Positions 30,206-39,015 of a stretch of 64,000 nt of DNA are shown here, piece after piece. A model generated the notes under the pieces. It made no database searches and was not told the origin of the DNA. It saw only the letters and a list, made by a program, of their open reading frames with translations. The number at the start of each line of letters is the position of its first letter. Positions within the stretch are counted from its first letter, which is position 1. This DNA comes from JAQBQH01 sp035607415 (lineage in GTDB: Bacteria > Myxococcota_A > Polyangia > Palsa-1104): assembly GCA_035607415.1 (NCBI GenBank), contig DATNAQ010000101.1, forward strand, positions 1-64,000, read 5' to 3'. Made by a program: the position numbers and the translations under genes.

Positions 30206-31702
30206 ATGAGCCAGCGACGGCAAATAGTGGTCTTGCTTTGCCTGGGGCTGGCGTCACTCAGCTCTGAGTTGCGAGCCCAGGAAGCGCTCTCCCAGCCCGC
30301 GCCCAAACCCGCACCGACGGCGGACGACACCGCCATCCCGAAGGGCGAGCGCGGCCTCGCCGCCGAAGGCACGTCGCGCCAACCGGGATCGCCGCCGCCG
30401 CCGTCGGAGACCGCGACCGGCTTCGACTTCGGCAGCTACGGCCGCATCGGCGTCGGCTCCGACGGCCGCGGCCACGAAGGCTACTCGACCAACATCGTCT
30501 CGCACGGCTCGCGCCTGGAAGAGGCGCCCTACCTCGAGCTCAGCTTCTACTACTCGCGATCGATCGGCGGCGACGAGCACCGTCGCTGGCGCGTGGTCGT
30601 GGTGCCCGCGTTCGCCGGCGGCGACCTCTTCCACTACTCGGGCGACTTCACCTCGCACATCGCGTTGCGCAACGCCTACGCCGAGACGGTCAACCTCGGC
30701 CTCGACGGCCTGCAGCTGTGGGCCGGCTCGCGCATGTACCGCGGCGACGACATCTACCTCTTCGACTACTGGCCGCTCGACAACCTGAACACCATCGGCG
30801 CCGGCGCGCGCTACGAGCGCCACAAGTTCTCCGTGGCGCTCCAGGCCGGGCTCAACCGCCTCGACGACCTCTATCAGTACGAGACGCTGGCCGAGCCGCC
30901 GCGCGGGCTCGGCCCCGCTACGAATTCGGTCGTGCTCGACCGGCCGCGCTTCGTCAGCTCCTTGAAGCTGGAGCAGCGCTTCGGCGACTTCCCCGGCTTC
31001 AAGGTCGCGCTGTACGGCGAGCTGCACCTTCTGCCCGCGGGCACCGAGACCGATCCGACGACGATGCTGAAGACCGCGCTGCCGTCGGACACCGGCTGGG
31101 TCGTCGGCACGCAGCTCGGCGGCTGGCTGCGCCCGTACGTCTTCGCCAACCTGTGGTTCCGCGCCGCCGGCGGCCTGGCTGCCTACGGCGAGCTCACCGT
31201 GCCGACGGGGCTCGACCCGACGCGGTCGGTCGAGCGCGCGCGCGAGCTCGTCGGCGCGCTCTCGCTCAATTGGGAGTCGCGCTGGCTCGGCGTGATGGGC
31301 GGCGCCTACCTGCGCCGCTTCACCGACGCCTCGACGTCGGCGTTCAATCCGAACAGCTACACCGAGGGGATCCTGGCCGTCCGGCCGCACATCTACTGGA
31401 ACGAGTATTTCCACACGGCGGTGGAGCTGTCGTACCAGGCGCGCAAGGCCGACGGCGTCGACTTCGTCGCCAACCGCGTGCTGCGGCCGTCGGTGTTCCG
31501 CTTCTCGATCATGCCGCTGGTGGCGCCGATGGGACGCGGCACCTACTCGCGGCCGCAGATCTATCTGATCTACACGGTCTCGGCGATGAACGACGACGCG
31601 CGCATCGCGCTCTATGACCCGTCCGACTACCGCTACGGGCAGAACATCGTCCACTACATCGGTACAGGTGTCGAATGGTGGTTCAACTCAAGCTATCGCT
31701 AA
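30206..31702 (+). CDS. LamB-like maltoporin/carbohydrate porin
   Basis: 498 residues with an N-terminal signal peptide (VVLLCLGLASLSSELRA) and a Pro-rich linker. The barrel is marked by aromatic strands such as YLELSFYYSRS, LQLWAGSRMYRGDDIYLFDYW (a stretch characteristic of LamB-type porins) and RPHIYWNEYFHTAVELSYQAR. It ends HYIGTGVEWWFNSSYR. The expected role is diffusion of maltodextrins across the outer membrane. It starts directly after the stop of the upstream lipoprotein and overlaps the alpha-amylase gene by 28 bases. The surrounding amylases and MalK/MalEF/MalG importer support a maltodextrin substrate. Confidence 0.85.
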   Translation: MSQRRQIVVLLCLGLASLSSELRAQEALSQPAPKPAPTADDTAIPKGERGLAAEGTSRQPGSPPPPSETATGFDFGSYGRIGVGSDGRGHEGYSTNIVSHGSRLEEAPYLELSFYYSRSIGGDEHRRWRVVVVPAFAGGDLFHYSGDFTSHIALRNAYAETVNLGLDGLQLWAGSRMYRGDDIYLFDYWPLDNLNTIGAGARYERHKFSVALQAGLNRLDDLYQYETLAEPPRGLGPATNSVVLDRPRFVSSLKLEQRFGDFPGFKVALYGELHLLPAGTETDPTTMLKTALPSDTGWVVGTQLGGWLRPYVFANLWFRAAGGLAAYGELTVPTGLDPTRSVERARELVGALSLNWESRWLGVMGGAYLRRFTDASTSAFNPNSYTEGILAVRPHIYWNEYFHTAVELSYQARKADGVDFVANRVLRPSVFRFSIMPLVAPMGRGTYSRPQIYLIYTVSAMNDDARIALYDPSDYRYGQNIVHYIGTGVEWWFNSSYR

Positions 31703-33609
31703 TCGCCGCGCTCGCGGCCGCGTCGGTGCTCGGTTGCACCGACGCGTCGCCCGTCGACGGCAATTGGAAGACCACCGCCGGCGAGCAGACCGACTGGCGC
31801 GACGAGGTCATCTATCAGCTGCTCGTCGATCGCTTCGACGACGGCGATCTCAACAACGACGAGCGCGTCGTGCCGGGCGCGCTCGGGCTCTACCAGGGTG
31901 GCGACTGGCAGGGCGTCATCGACCACCTCGACTATCTGAAGTCGCTCGGCGTGACCGCGATCTGGATCTCCCCGGTGGTGCGCAACCTCGAGACCGACGC
32001 CAACTTCGACGCCTACCACGGCTACTGGCAGCAGGACTTCACGCACGTCAATCCGCACTTCGGCGATCTGGCCAAGCTGCGCGAGATGGTGATGAAGATG
32101 CACCAGGCCGGCTTCAAGGTGATCCTCGACATCGTCACCAACCACGTGGCGCAGCTCTTTTATTACGACATCAACGGCAACGGGTCGCCCGACGAGAACG
32201 TCTACGGCGCCGGCTGCGGCGAGCAGGCGCCGGCGAACACGCAACCGTGCCCGGGCGGCGCGATCATCACGCACCTGACCGAGTACGACCCCGATTACGA
32301 CCCCGAGGGCGTGCGCGGCTACACGTCGCTCGGCTTCTCGGGGCTGGCGCAGATCCGCTGGCTCTACATCCCGCAGATCGATCGCGCGCCGACGATGCCG
32401 GGCGCCAACGCCGGGCTCGACCCGTCGCTGCAGTTCGGCTTTCAGCGTGACGATTGGTATCACCGCCGCGGGCGCATCACCGACTACGGCGACCGCGAAC
32501 AGGTGCTGATGGGCGACTTCCCGGGCGGCCTGAAGGATCTGGCCACCGAGCGCGACGACGTGCGCGCGGCGCTGACGGCGGTGTTCGCGCGCTGGATCCA
32601 GGCGGCGGACTTCGACGGCTTCCGCATCGACACGCTCAAGCACGTCGACCACGAGTTCTGGCAGTACTTCGCGCCCAAGATCCGCCAGTACGCGGCCGGC
32701 AAGATCACGCTGCCCGATCCGACCGATCCCGAGGATCCGGGCAAGACGGTGCCGCCGCTGACGGTGCCGAAGAACAAGTTCTTCATGTTCGGCGAGTCGT
32801 TCGACGGCGACGACGTGCTCAACGGCTCGTACACGATGAACCAGGAGGTCGACTCGACCTTCTACTTCTCGCAGAAGTTCAACGTCATCGACGGCGTGTT
32901 CAAGAACGGCGGGGCGACGCAGGCGATCGCCGATCAGTTCAATCGGAAGGAAATGGACTACGGCGACACGCCGAACGACAACGGCATCGGCGTGGCGCCG
33001 CGGGATGCGCTCGTCAACTTCATGGACAACCACGACGTCACGCGCTTCCTGTTCGACAAGCCGTCGACGGCGGCGCTGCAGAACGCGCTCGCCTATATCC
33101 TCACCGAGGATGGGATCCCCTGCATCTATTACGGCACCGAGCAGGAGTTCAACGGCGGCAACGACCCGACCAACCGCGAGCGGCTGTGGGACACCGGCTT
33201 CCGCACCGACGGCGCGACGTTCCAGTGGATCCAGAAGATGATCAAGATTCGCATGGCGTACGCGCCGCTCCGGCACGGCGTCATGGCGATCAAGTGGGCG
33301 ACGACGCACGTGGCGGGCGAGGAGGATGCGGGGATGGTGGCCTACGAGCGCAACGACAACGGCAAGAAGGTGCTGGTGGTGCTCAACACCAGCGACGACA
33401 AGCAGTCGGAGACGTCGCAGGCGCAGATGGGCGGCTCCGACATGCTGACGAGCTTCGCCCCCGGCGACAAGCTCGTCGACATCCTGGCCGCGCCGTCCGA
33501 TCCGACGGCCACGTTCACCGTCGGGCTGCAGGGTGCGCTCAATGTGCCGGTGGCGGCGCGCGGCGCGCGCATCCTCGTGCCCCAGGCGGACGTGGTGCCG
33601 CTACAATAG
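31675..33609 (+). CDS. Lipoprotein alpha-amylase family enzyme (GH13)
   Basis: 644 residues. The lipoprotein signal has lipobox SVLGC (Cys21). The catalytic (beta/alpha)8 barrel begins VIYQLLVDRF. It shows all GH13 regions: DIVTNHV, GFRIDTLKH (nucleophile Asp319), FGESF (acid/base Glu374) and FMDNHDVTRF (Asp454). A C-terminal beta domain ends the protein. It should hydrolyse alpha-1,4-glucan in the periplasm or at the cell surface. The start overlaps the porin gene, and an alternative GTG lies one codon later. It is followed by malK, consistent with feeding the importer. Confidence 0.94.
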   Translation: MVVQLKLSLIAALAAASVLGCTDASPVDGNWKTTAGEQTDWRDEVIYQLLVDRFDDGDLNNDERVVPGALGLYQGGDWQGVIDHLDYLKSLGVTAIWISPVVRNLETDANFDAYHGYWQQDFTHVNPHFGDLAKLREMVMKMHQAGFKVILDIVTNHVAQLFYYDINGNGSPDENVYGAGCGEQAPANTQPCPGGAIITHLTEYDPDYDPEGVRGYTSLGFSGLAQIRWLYIPQIDRAPTMPGANAGLDPSLQFGFQRDDWYHRRGRITDYGDREQVLMGDFPGGLKDLATERDDVRAALTAVFARWIQAADFDGFRIDTLKHVDHEFWQYFAPKIRQYAAGKITLPDPTDPEDPGKTVPPLTVPKNKFFMFGESFDGDDVLNGSYTMNQEVDSTFYFSQKFNVIDGVFKNGGATQAIADQFNRKEMDYGDTPNDNGIGVAPRDALVNFMDNHDVTRFLFDKPSTAALQNALAYILTEDGIPCIYYGTEQEFNGGNDPTNRERLWDTGFRTDGATFQWIQKMIKIRMAYAPLRHGVMAIKWATTHVAGEEDAGMVAYERNDNGKKVLVVLNTSDDKQSETSQAQMGGSDMLTSFAPGDKLVDILAAPSDPTATFTVGLQGALNVPVAARGARILVPQADVVPLQ

Positions 33610-33633
33610 CGGCAGGCGGACGGCGGTAGGCGG

Positions 33634-34698
33634 ATGGCCCAGCTAACGATCGATCACGTCGGCAAGGATCACGGCCCGACGCGCGTGCTCGGCGACGTGT
33701 CGCTCACGGTCGCCGACGGCGAGCTGCTCGTGCTCGTCGGGCCGTCGGGCTGCGGAAAATCGACGCTGCTGCGCTGCATCGCCGGGCTCGAGGAGCTGAC
33801 GCGCGGATCGATCGCCATGGACGGCGTCGACATCACGCGCGCCGAGCCGCGCGATCGCGACATCGCGATGGTGTTCCAGAGCTACGCGCTCTATCCGCAC
33901 CTGACGGTGCGCGACAACCTCGCCTTCGGCTTGAAGATGCGCAAGACGCCGAAGGACGAGATCGCGCGGCGCATCGGCGAGGCGGCGGAGATGCTCGGCC
34001 TGGTGCCGCTCCTCGATCGGCGGCCCGGGCAGCTCTCGGGCGGGCAGCGGCAGCGCGTGGCGATGGGGCGCGCGGTGGTGCGGCGGCCCAAAGTCTTCCT
34101 GTTCGACGAGCCGCTCTCGAACCTCGACGCGGCGCTGCGCGGGCAGATGCGCGTGGAGCTGATGCGGCTGCATCAGCGGCTCGGCGCGACGATGGTCTAC
34201 GTGACGCACGATCAGGTCGAGGCGATGACGCTGGCCGATCGCATCGCGGTGTTGAACGGCGGCGCGGTCATGCAGGTGGGCGCGCCCTCGGAGCTGTACA
34301 ACCGGCCGGCCAACCTGTTCGTCGGTAGGTTCATCGGCACGCCGGAGATGAACGTGATCGACGCGCGCGCCGCCGAGGCTTGTCGGCTCACGGGCGCGCT
34401 GCCGCGCGAGGTCGCGTCGGTGGGCGTGCGCGCCGAGGATCTGCGCATCGCGCCGAACGGCCCGAGCGCGCAGGTCGACGTGGTCGAGCACCTCGGCGCC
34501 GAGGCGCTGGTGCACCTGCGCGTCGAGATGATCGAGCTCATCGCGCGCGTCGAGGCGCACGCGGTCCCGCGCACCGGCGAGCGCGTGCAGGTGGCGATCG
34601 AGCCGGCGCGGCTGCACTGCTTCGGTGCCGACGGGCAGCGCATCGACGGCCGGCAGGCGGCGATCGACAGTCCGAAGCTCGGCGCAGTCAAGCCGTGA
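33634..34698 (+). CDS. malK: ABC importer ATPase of the MalK/UgpC family
   Basis: 354 residues. Walker A is GPSGCGKST, the Q-loop region is VFQSYALYPHLTV, the signature is LSGGQRQRVAMGRA, Walker B is KVFLFDEPLSNLD, and VTHDQVEAM is the H-loop region. The C-terminal TOBE-like regulatory domain from about residue 240 includes FIGTPEMNV and VGVRAEDLRI. This type energises CUT1 importers for oligosaccharides. The stop overlaps the GTG of the fused MalE-MalF gene (GTGA). The gene begins 24 bases after the amylase gene. Confidence 0.93.
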   Translation: MAQLTIDHVGKDHGPTRVLGDVSLTVADGELLVLVGPSGCGKSTLLRCIAGLEELTRGSIAMDGVDITRAEPRDRDIAMVFQSYALYPHLTVRDNLAFGLKMRKTPKDEIARRIGEAAEMLGLVPLLDRRPGQLSGGQRQRVAMGRAVVRRPKVFLFDEPLSNLDAALRGQMRVELMRLHQRLGATMVYVTHDQVEAMTLADRIAVLNGGAVMQVGAPSELYNRPANLFVGRFIGTPEMNVIDARAAEACRLTGALPREVASVGVRAEDLRIAPNGPSAQVDVVEHLGAEALVHLRVEMIELIARVEAHAVPRTGERVQVAIEPARLHCFGADGQRIDGRQAAIDSPKLGAVKP

Positions 34699-36821
34699 TC
34701 GCGGCGTCGCTCGCGCTCGCCACGCAGCTGGTCTTGTGGCACTCCTACCGCGCCGACGAAGAGAAGGCGCTGGAAGCGTGCGTGGCCGCGTGGAACCGCG
34801 CGCACGCTGACGTGCAGGTCGAGGCACTGGCGCAGCCGTACGACGGGTTCGCGTCGAAGCTGGAGGCGGCGATCCCGCGCGGCAATGGGCCTGACCTCGT
34901 CATCTTCGGGCACAGCGCCATCGGCGACTGGGCGCGCGCCGGCCTGATCGCGCCGTTCGACGACACGCTGCCCGCCGACGCGTTCCTCGACGGCACGGTC
35001 GCGCCGCTGCGCGCCGGCGGCAAGCTGTGGGGCGTACCGCTGGCCTTCAAGAGCCTGGCACTGTTCTACCGGAAGGACCTCGTCGCCACGCCGCCGGCGA
35101 CCACCGACGAGCTCGTGGCCTTCGCGCGCAAGACCAGGGCGACCGAGCCGCCGGGCCACTACGCGCTCGCCTACGAGGCGGGCGCGTCGTTCTATCACGC
35201 GCCGTGGCTGCACGGCTTCGGCGGGCGCCTGCTCGACGACGCGGGGCGGCCGGCGCTCGACTCGCCCGGCGCGGTGGCGTCGGTGGCGTTCGTCGAGGCG
35301 CTCGCCGCCGAGGAGCTCTTGCCGCCGGAGTCGACCGGCGTGGTGGCGACCCAGCTGTTCAACGACGGGCGCGCGGCCATGACCATCAACGGCCCGTGGT
35401 TCGTCGGCGAGATCGCGCCCGGCGTGCCCTTCGGCGTGGCGCCGCTGCCGCGGGTGAGCGCGACCGGACGGCCGGCGGCGCCGCTCGTCGAGATCGAGGC
35501 GATCCTCATGCCCGCGCACGGCCATGATCCGCGCGCGGCGGATCTGTTCGCGCGCTGGCTCGCGGGTCCCGAGGCAGCGAAGCTGCGCGCGCGCATCGGG
35601 CGCCAGACGGTGGCGGCGCGCGCGGCGTGGGACGATCCCCAGATCGCGCGCGATCCGATCTTGTCGGCGTTTCGCGCGCAGCTCGCCGCGACGGTGCCGA
35701 TGCCGTCGTCGCCGGCGATCCGCCAGATCTGGGAGCCGCTGAACCAGGCGCTGCGCAAGGTGCTGCGCGGCGCCACCGACGCCAAGAGCGCGCTCGCCGA
35801 CGCGCAGAAGCGGGTGAACGAAGCGCTGCGCCCTCCCCCACCGCCGGTGCCGGGCGCGCCCTACGCGGTCGGCTTCGGGCTCGTCGCCATCGCGCTCGCG
35901 GCGTGGACGATGTCGCGCGCGCGCAAGGGCGGCGGCGTGGCGGCGATGCGCGCGCAGTCGGCGGCCTACGCGTATCTGGCGCCGGCGGCGGTCGCCATGG
36001 TCGTGCTCGTGTTCGTGCCCTTCGCCGTCGGTGCCGGCATGTCGCTCTACTGGCACGACGCGGGGCGCTGGACCTTCATCGGCCTGCACAACTTCGCCGA
36101 CATCCTCGCCTCGCACGACGCGCCCATCACCGATCCGCTGAGCTTCTGGTTCACGCTCGCGGTCACGGCGCTGTGGACCGTCACCAACGTCGCGCTGCAC
36201 GTGATCATCGGCGTGACGCTGGCGCTGCTCCTGCGCGATCCGTTCCTCAAGCTGCGCGGCGTCTATCGCGTGCTGCTCATCGTGCCGTGGGCGGTGCCCA
36301 ACTACATCACGGCGCTCATCTGGCGCGGCATGTTCCAGCGCCAGTTCGGCGCCATCAACGGCCTGCTCGCGCTCGTCGGGCTGCATCCGATCTCGTGGTT
36401 CTCGCGCTTCTGGACCGCGTTCTCGGCCAACGTCGCGACCAACGTCTGGCTCGGCTTTCCCTTCATGATGGTCGTGACCCTCGGCGCGCTCTCGCAGATC
36501 CCGAAGGAGCTCGAAGAGGCCGCCGCGCTCGACGGCGCCACGCGGCTGCAGCGCCTGCGCCACGTCGTCCTGCCGCTGCTCAAGCCGGCGCTGTTGCCGT
36601 CGGTGCTCCTGGGCGCGGTCTGGACGTTCAACATGTTCAACGTGGTGTTCCTCGTCTCGGGCGGCGAGCCCGACGGCGCCACCGACATCCTCGTGTCGCA
36701 GGCCTATCGCTGGGCCTTCACGCGCGGGCATCGCTACGGCTACGCGGCGGCGTACGCGGTGCTCATCTTCGCGATCCTCGCCGCGCAGACCATGTTCGCG
36801 AAGAAGGAGGAGACCGCGTGA
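34695..36821 (+). CDS. Fusion of maltodextrin-binding protein (MalE) and MalF permease
   Basis: 708 residues. Residues about 10-375 form a complete MalE-type binding protein (LVLWHSYRADEEKALEA at the start, later MTINGPWFVGEIAPGVPFGV). A connecting membrane helix follows (about 388-410), with basic SRARKGG on its inner side. A MalF-type permease starts near residue 420 and contains the EAA loop (EEAAALDGATRLQRLRHV). The topology works if the binding domain is periplasmic: the connecting helix goes out-to-in and MalF begins in-to-out. The N-terminal hydrophobic segment (MIAASLALATQLVLW) is short and uncharged for a signal sequence. The start is GTG overlapping the malK stop. In most bacteria MalE and MalF are separate; I recall such a fusion being described in Bdellovibrio. 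Confidence 0.9.
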   Translation: MIAASLALATQLVLWHSYRADEEKALEACVAAWNRAHADVQVEALAQPYDGFASKLEAAIPRGNGPDLVIFGHSAIGDWARAGLIAPFDDTLPADAFLDGTVAPLRAGGKLWGVPLAFKSLALFYRKDLVATPPATTDELVAFARKTRATEPPGHYALAYEAGASFYHAPWLHGFGGRLLDDAGRPALDSPGAVASVAFVEALAAEELLPPESTGVVATQLFNDGRAAMTINGPWFVGEIAPGVPFGVAPLPRVSATGRPAAPLVEIEAILMPAHGHDPRAADLFARWLAGPEAAKLRARIGRQTVAARAAWDDPQIARDPILSAFRAQLAATVPMPSSPAIRQIWEPLNQALRKVLRGATDAKSALADAQKRVNEALRPPPPPVPGAPYAVGFGLVAIALAAWTMSRARKGGGVAAMRAQSAAYAYLAPAAVAMVVLVFVPFAVGAGMSLYWHDAGRWTFIGLHNFADILASHDAPITDPLSFWFTLAVTALWTVTNVALHVIIGVTLALLLRDPFLKLRGVYRVLLIVPWAVPNYITALIWRGMFQRQFGAINGLLALVGLHPISWFSRFWTAFSANVATNVWLGFPFMMVVTLGALSQIPKELEEAAALDGATRLQRLRHVVLPLLKPALLPSVLLGAVWTFNMFNVVFLVSGGEPDGATDILVSQAYRWAFTRGHRYGYAAAYAVLIFAILAAQTMFAKKEETA

Positions 36822-37657
36822 AGGCGCTGCGCACCGCCGGCGTGCACGCCGCGCTCGTCGTCGCGTGCGTGGTGACGCTCTACCCCGTCCTGTGGGTGAT
36901 CAAGATGGCGCTCTCGCCCACGCAGGGCGCGACGCTGTCGCCGTCACCGCTGCCGACGGCGGTGACGCTGCAGAACTTCGCCGACGTGCTCGGCACGCAC
37001 GACTCCGCCGGCCGCTGGCTCTTCGGCCGTCAGCTCGCCAACTCGATCCTGGTCGCGGGCGCGGTCACCGCCGTCGGCGTCGCGCTCGCCTGCTCGGCGG
37101 CCTACGCGCTGTCGCGCTTCCGCTTCGTCGGGCGGCAGACGAGCCTGCGCGCCTTTTTCGTGTCGCAGATGTTCCCCGGCGTGGTCACGTCGATCCCGCT
37201 CTACGTGCTGCTCGAGCGGCTGCACCTTCTGAACCACCTGGCCGGGCTCGTGCTCGTCTACGCCACCACGGCGATCCCGTTCTGCGTGTTCATGCTCAAG
37301 GGCTACTTCGACTCGCTGCCGCGCGAGCTCGAGGAGGCCGTGCTCCTCGACGGCGGCACGCGCTTCGACGCCTTCTGGCGCGTGGCGCTGCCGCTGGCGC
37401 GTCCGGCGCTGGCGGTCACGGCGCTGTTCTGCTTTCTGACGGCGTGGAACGAGTTCATCCTGGCCTACACCTTCATGAACGATCCGCGCGCGTGGACGCT
37501 GCCGGTGGCGCTGCAGCGCTACGTCGGCGACTACTCGACCGAGTGGGGGCACTTCGCCGCCGGCGCCATCCTGGTGTCCCTGCCGGTGATGGCGCTCTTC
37601 TTCGCGCTCGAGCGCCATCTCGTCGGTGGGCTCACCCAAGGCGGCGTCAAAGGATGA
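36818..37657 (+). CDS. malG: MalG-type ABC permease
   Basis: 279 residues with about six membrane helices. The conserved EAA loop reads EEAVLLDGGTRFDAFWRVALP, followed by RPALAVTALFCFLTAWNEF. It forms the second permease subunit of the importer with the MalE-MalF fusion and MalK. The start is GTG overlapping the upstream TGA (GTGA), preceded by AAGGAGG. The stop overlaps the ATG of the thioredoxin-like gene, so all four genes are translationally coupled. Confidence 0.93.
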   Translation: MKALRTAGVHAALVVACVVTLYPVLWVIKMALSPTQGATLSPSPLPTAVTLQNFADVLGTHDSAGRWLFGRQLANSILVAGAVTAVGVALACSAAYALSRFRFVGRQTSLRAFFVSQMFPGVVTSIPLYVLLERLHLLNHLAGLVLVYATTAIPFCVFMLKGYFDSLPRELEEAVLLDGGTRFDAFWRVALPLARPALAVTALFCFLTAWNEFILAYTFMNDPRAWTLPVALQRYVGDYSTEWGHFAAGAILVSLPVMALFFALERHLVGGLTQGGVKG

Positions 37658-38058
37658 AGCCGCTCGCCGCCGCCGTCGTCTTGGCCGGTTGCGTCCTGGT
37701 CGCCGCGCCGGCGCGCGCCGATACCAGCGCACCCTCGCCCGGCGGTCTGCGCTGGCGCACCGACGTCGCCGCCGCCGAGCGCGAAGCGGCGAAGACGAAC
37801 CGGCCGCTGCTCGTCTTCTTCAGCGCCGAATGGTGCATCCCGTGCAAGGAGATGCTGCGCAGCCTGGCCGACCGCGAGGTGGCCGCGCTCGTGACCCGGC
37901 GCTTCGTCCCGCTCTTCGTCGACGTCACCGAGGACACGCCGGCGGCGGCGGCGCTGCGCGATCGCTACCGGGTCAACGCGCTGCCGGACCTGTTGCGCCT
38001 CGAGCAGCTCGTCGACGCTGCCGCGCTGCGCGCCGCGCTCGAGCGATCGCTGCGCTAG
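37654..38058 (+). CDS. Exported thioredoxin-like protein, apparently shortened
   Basis: 134 residues. The signal peptide ends AAPARA. The thioredoxin-like core includes PLLVFFSAEWCIPCKEM with the redox motif CIPC, then VPLFVDVTEDTPAAAALRDRY. The C-terminal part is unusual. After VNALPD the usual cis-Pro/beta-strand segment that would carry a glycine-rich turn seems to be missing, and the chain runs straight into LLRLEQLVDAAALRAALERS. About 15-20 residues may have been deleted. It is coupled by ATGA to malG, although a link to sugar uptake is not obvious. Confidence 0.8.
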   Translation: MKPLAAAVVLAGCVLVAAPARADTSAPSPGGLRWRTDVAAAEREAAKTNRPLLVFFSAEWCIPCKEMLRSLADREVAALVTRRFVPLFVDVTEDTPAAAALRDRYRVNALPDLLRLEQLVDAAALRAALERSLR

Positions 38059-38090
38059 CTTCGCGCCCCGATCGCCCTATCGTCACGACC

Positions 38091-39014
38091 ATGGCGACTT
38101 CGACCTGGCCCCCCCTGCCGCGCGCCGCCTGGCAGGACACCTACGCGACGCTGCACATGTACACCCAGGTGATCGGCAAGCTGCGCCTCGCCCTGTGCGC
38201 GCCCGAGAACCAGTTCTGGCACGTGCCGTTCTACGTCACCGTGCGCGGGCTGACCACCTCGCCCATGCCCTACGGCGATCGCACCCTCGAGATCGACTTC
38301 GATTTCATCGATCACGCGGTCGTCGCCCGCTCCAGCGACGGACGCACCGGCACGCTCGCGCTCGCGCCGCGCTCGGTCGCCGACTTCTACGAGGCGGTGC
38401 GCGCCATGCTCGCCGGGCTCGACGTCGACGTGCACATCTGGGATCACCCCGTCGAGATCCCCGATCCCATCCCCTTTCACGCCGACACGCGCCACTCGGC
38501 CTACGACGCCGAGGCGGTGCACCGCTTCTTCGAGGTCCTGCGCCGCGCCGACATCGTGCTCAAGGAGTACCGCGGGCGCTTCTCCGGCAAGTCGAGCCCG
38601 GTGCACTTCTTCTGGGGCAGCTTCGACCTCGCGGTCACGCGCTTCTCGGGACGGCCGGCGCCGGCGCGGCCCGACGCCGATCGCATCACCCAGCTCTCGT
38701 ACAACGAGGAGGTCATGAGCGTCGGCTTCTGGCCCGGCGCTGGCGATGTCGACGCCGCGTTCTACGCCTATGCCGCGCCCGAGCCGCCCGGCTTCGCCGA
38801 CGCGAAGGTCCTGCCGGCGGCGGCGTTCTACCACCGCGGCATGAAGGAGCTGATCCTGCCCTACGAGGCGATCCGCGCGGCGGAGCGGCCCGGCGACGAG
38901 ATCCTGGCGTTCGCCGAGTCGGCCTACGAAGCGGCGGCGCGCTTGGGCGGTTGGGATCGTCCGGCGCTCGAGCGCGCCGTCATCATGGACGGCGAGCACG
39001 GCGCGAGCGCCTAG
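38091..39014 (+). CDS. DUF5996 family protein
   Basis: 307 residues, soluble, without signal peptide. It begins with LPRAAWQDTYATLHMYTQVIGKLRLAL and contains FWHVPFYVTVRGLTTSPMPYG and HFFWGSFDLAVTRFSGRPAP, the segments I associate with the DUF5996 family. The biochemical role is unknown. It starts 32 bases after the thioredoxin-like gene and ends one base before the convergent FAD oxidoreductase gene. Confidence 0.85.
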   Translation: MATSTWPPLPRAAWQDTYATLHMYTQVIGKLRLALCAPENQFWHVPFYVTVRGLTTSPMPYGDRTLEIDFDFIDHAVVARSSDGRTGTLALAPRSVADFYEAVRAMLAGLDVDVHIWDHPVEIPDPIPFHADTRHSAYDAEAVHRFFEVLRRADIVLKEYRGRFSGKSSPVHFFWGSFDLAVTRFSGRPAPARPDADRITQLSYNEEVMSVGFWPGAGDVDAAFYAYAAPEPPGFADAKVLPAAAFYHRGMKELILPYEAIRAAERPGDEILAFAESAYEAAARLGGWDRPALERAVIMDGEHGASA

Positions 39015-39015
39015 C

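Noticed and set aside
34212..36731. Long minus-strand frame opposite the MalE-MalF fusion
   Set aside because: Shadow without recognisable domains; the plus strand carries binding-protein and permease motifs.
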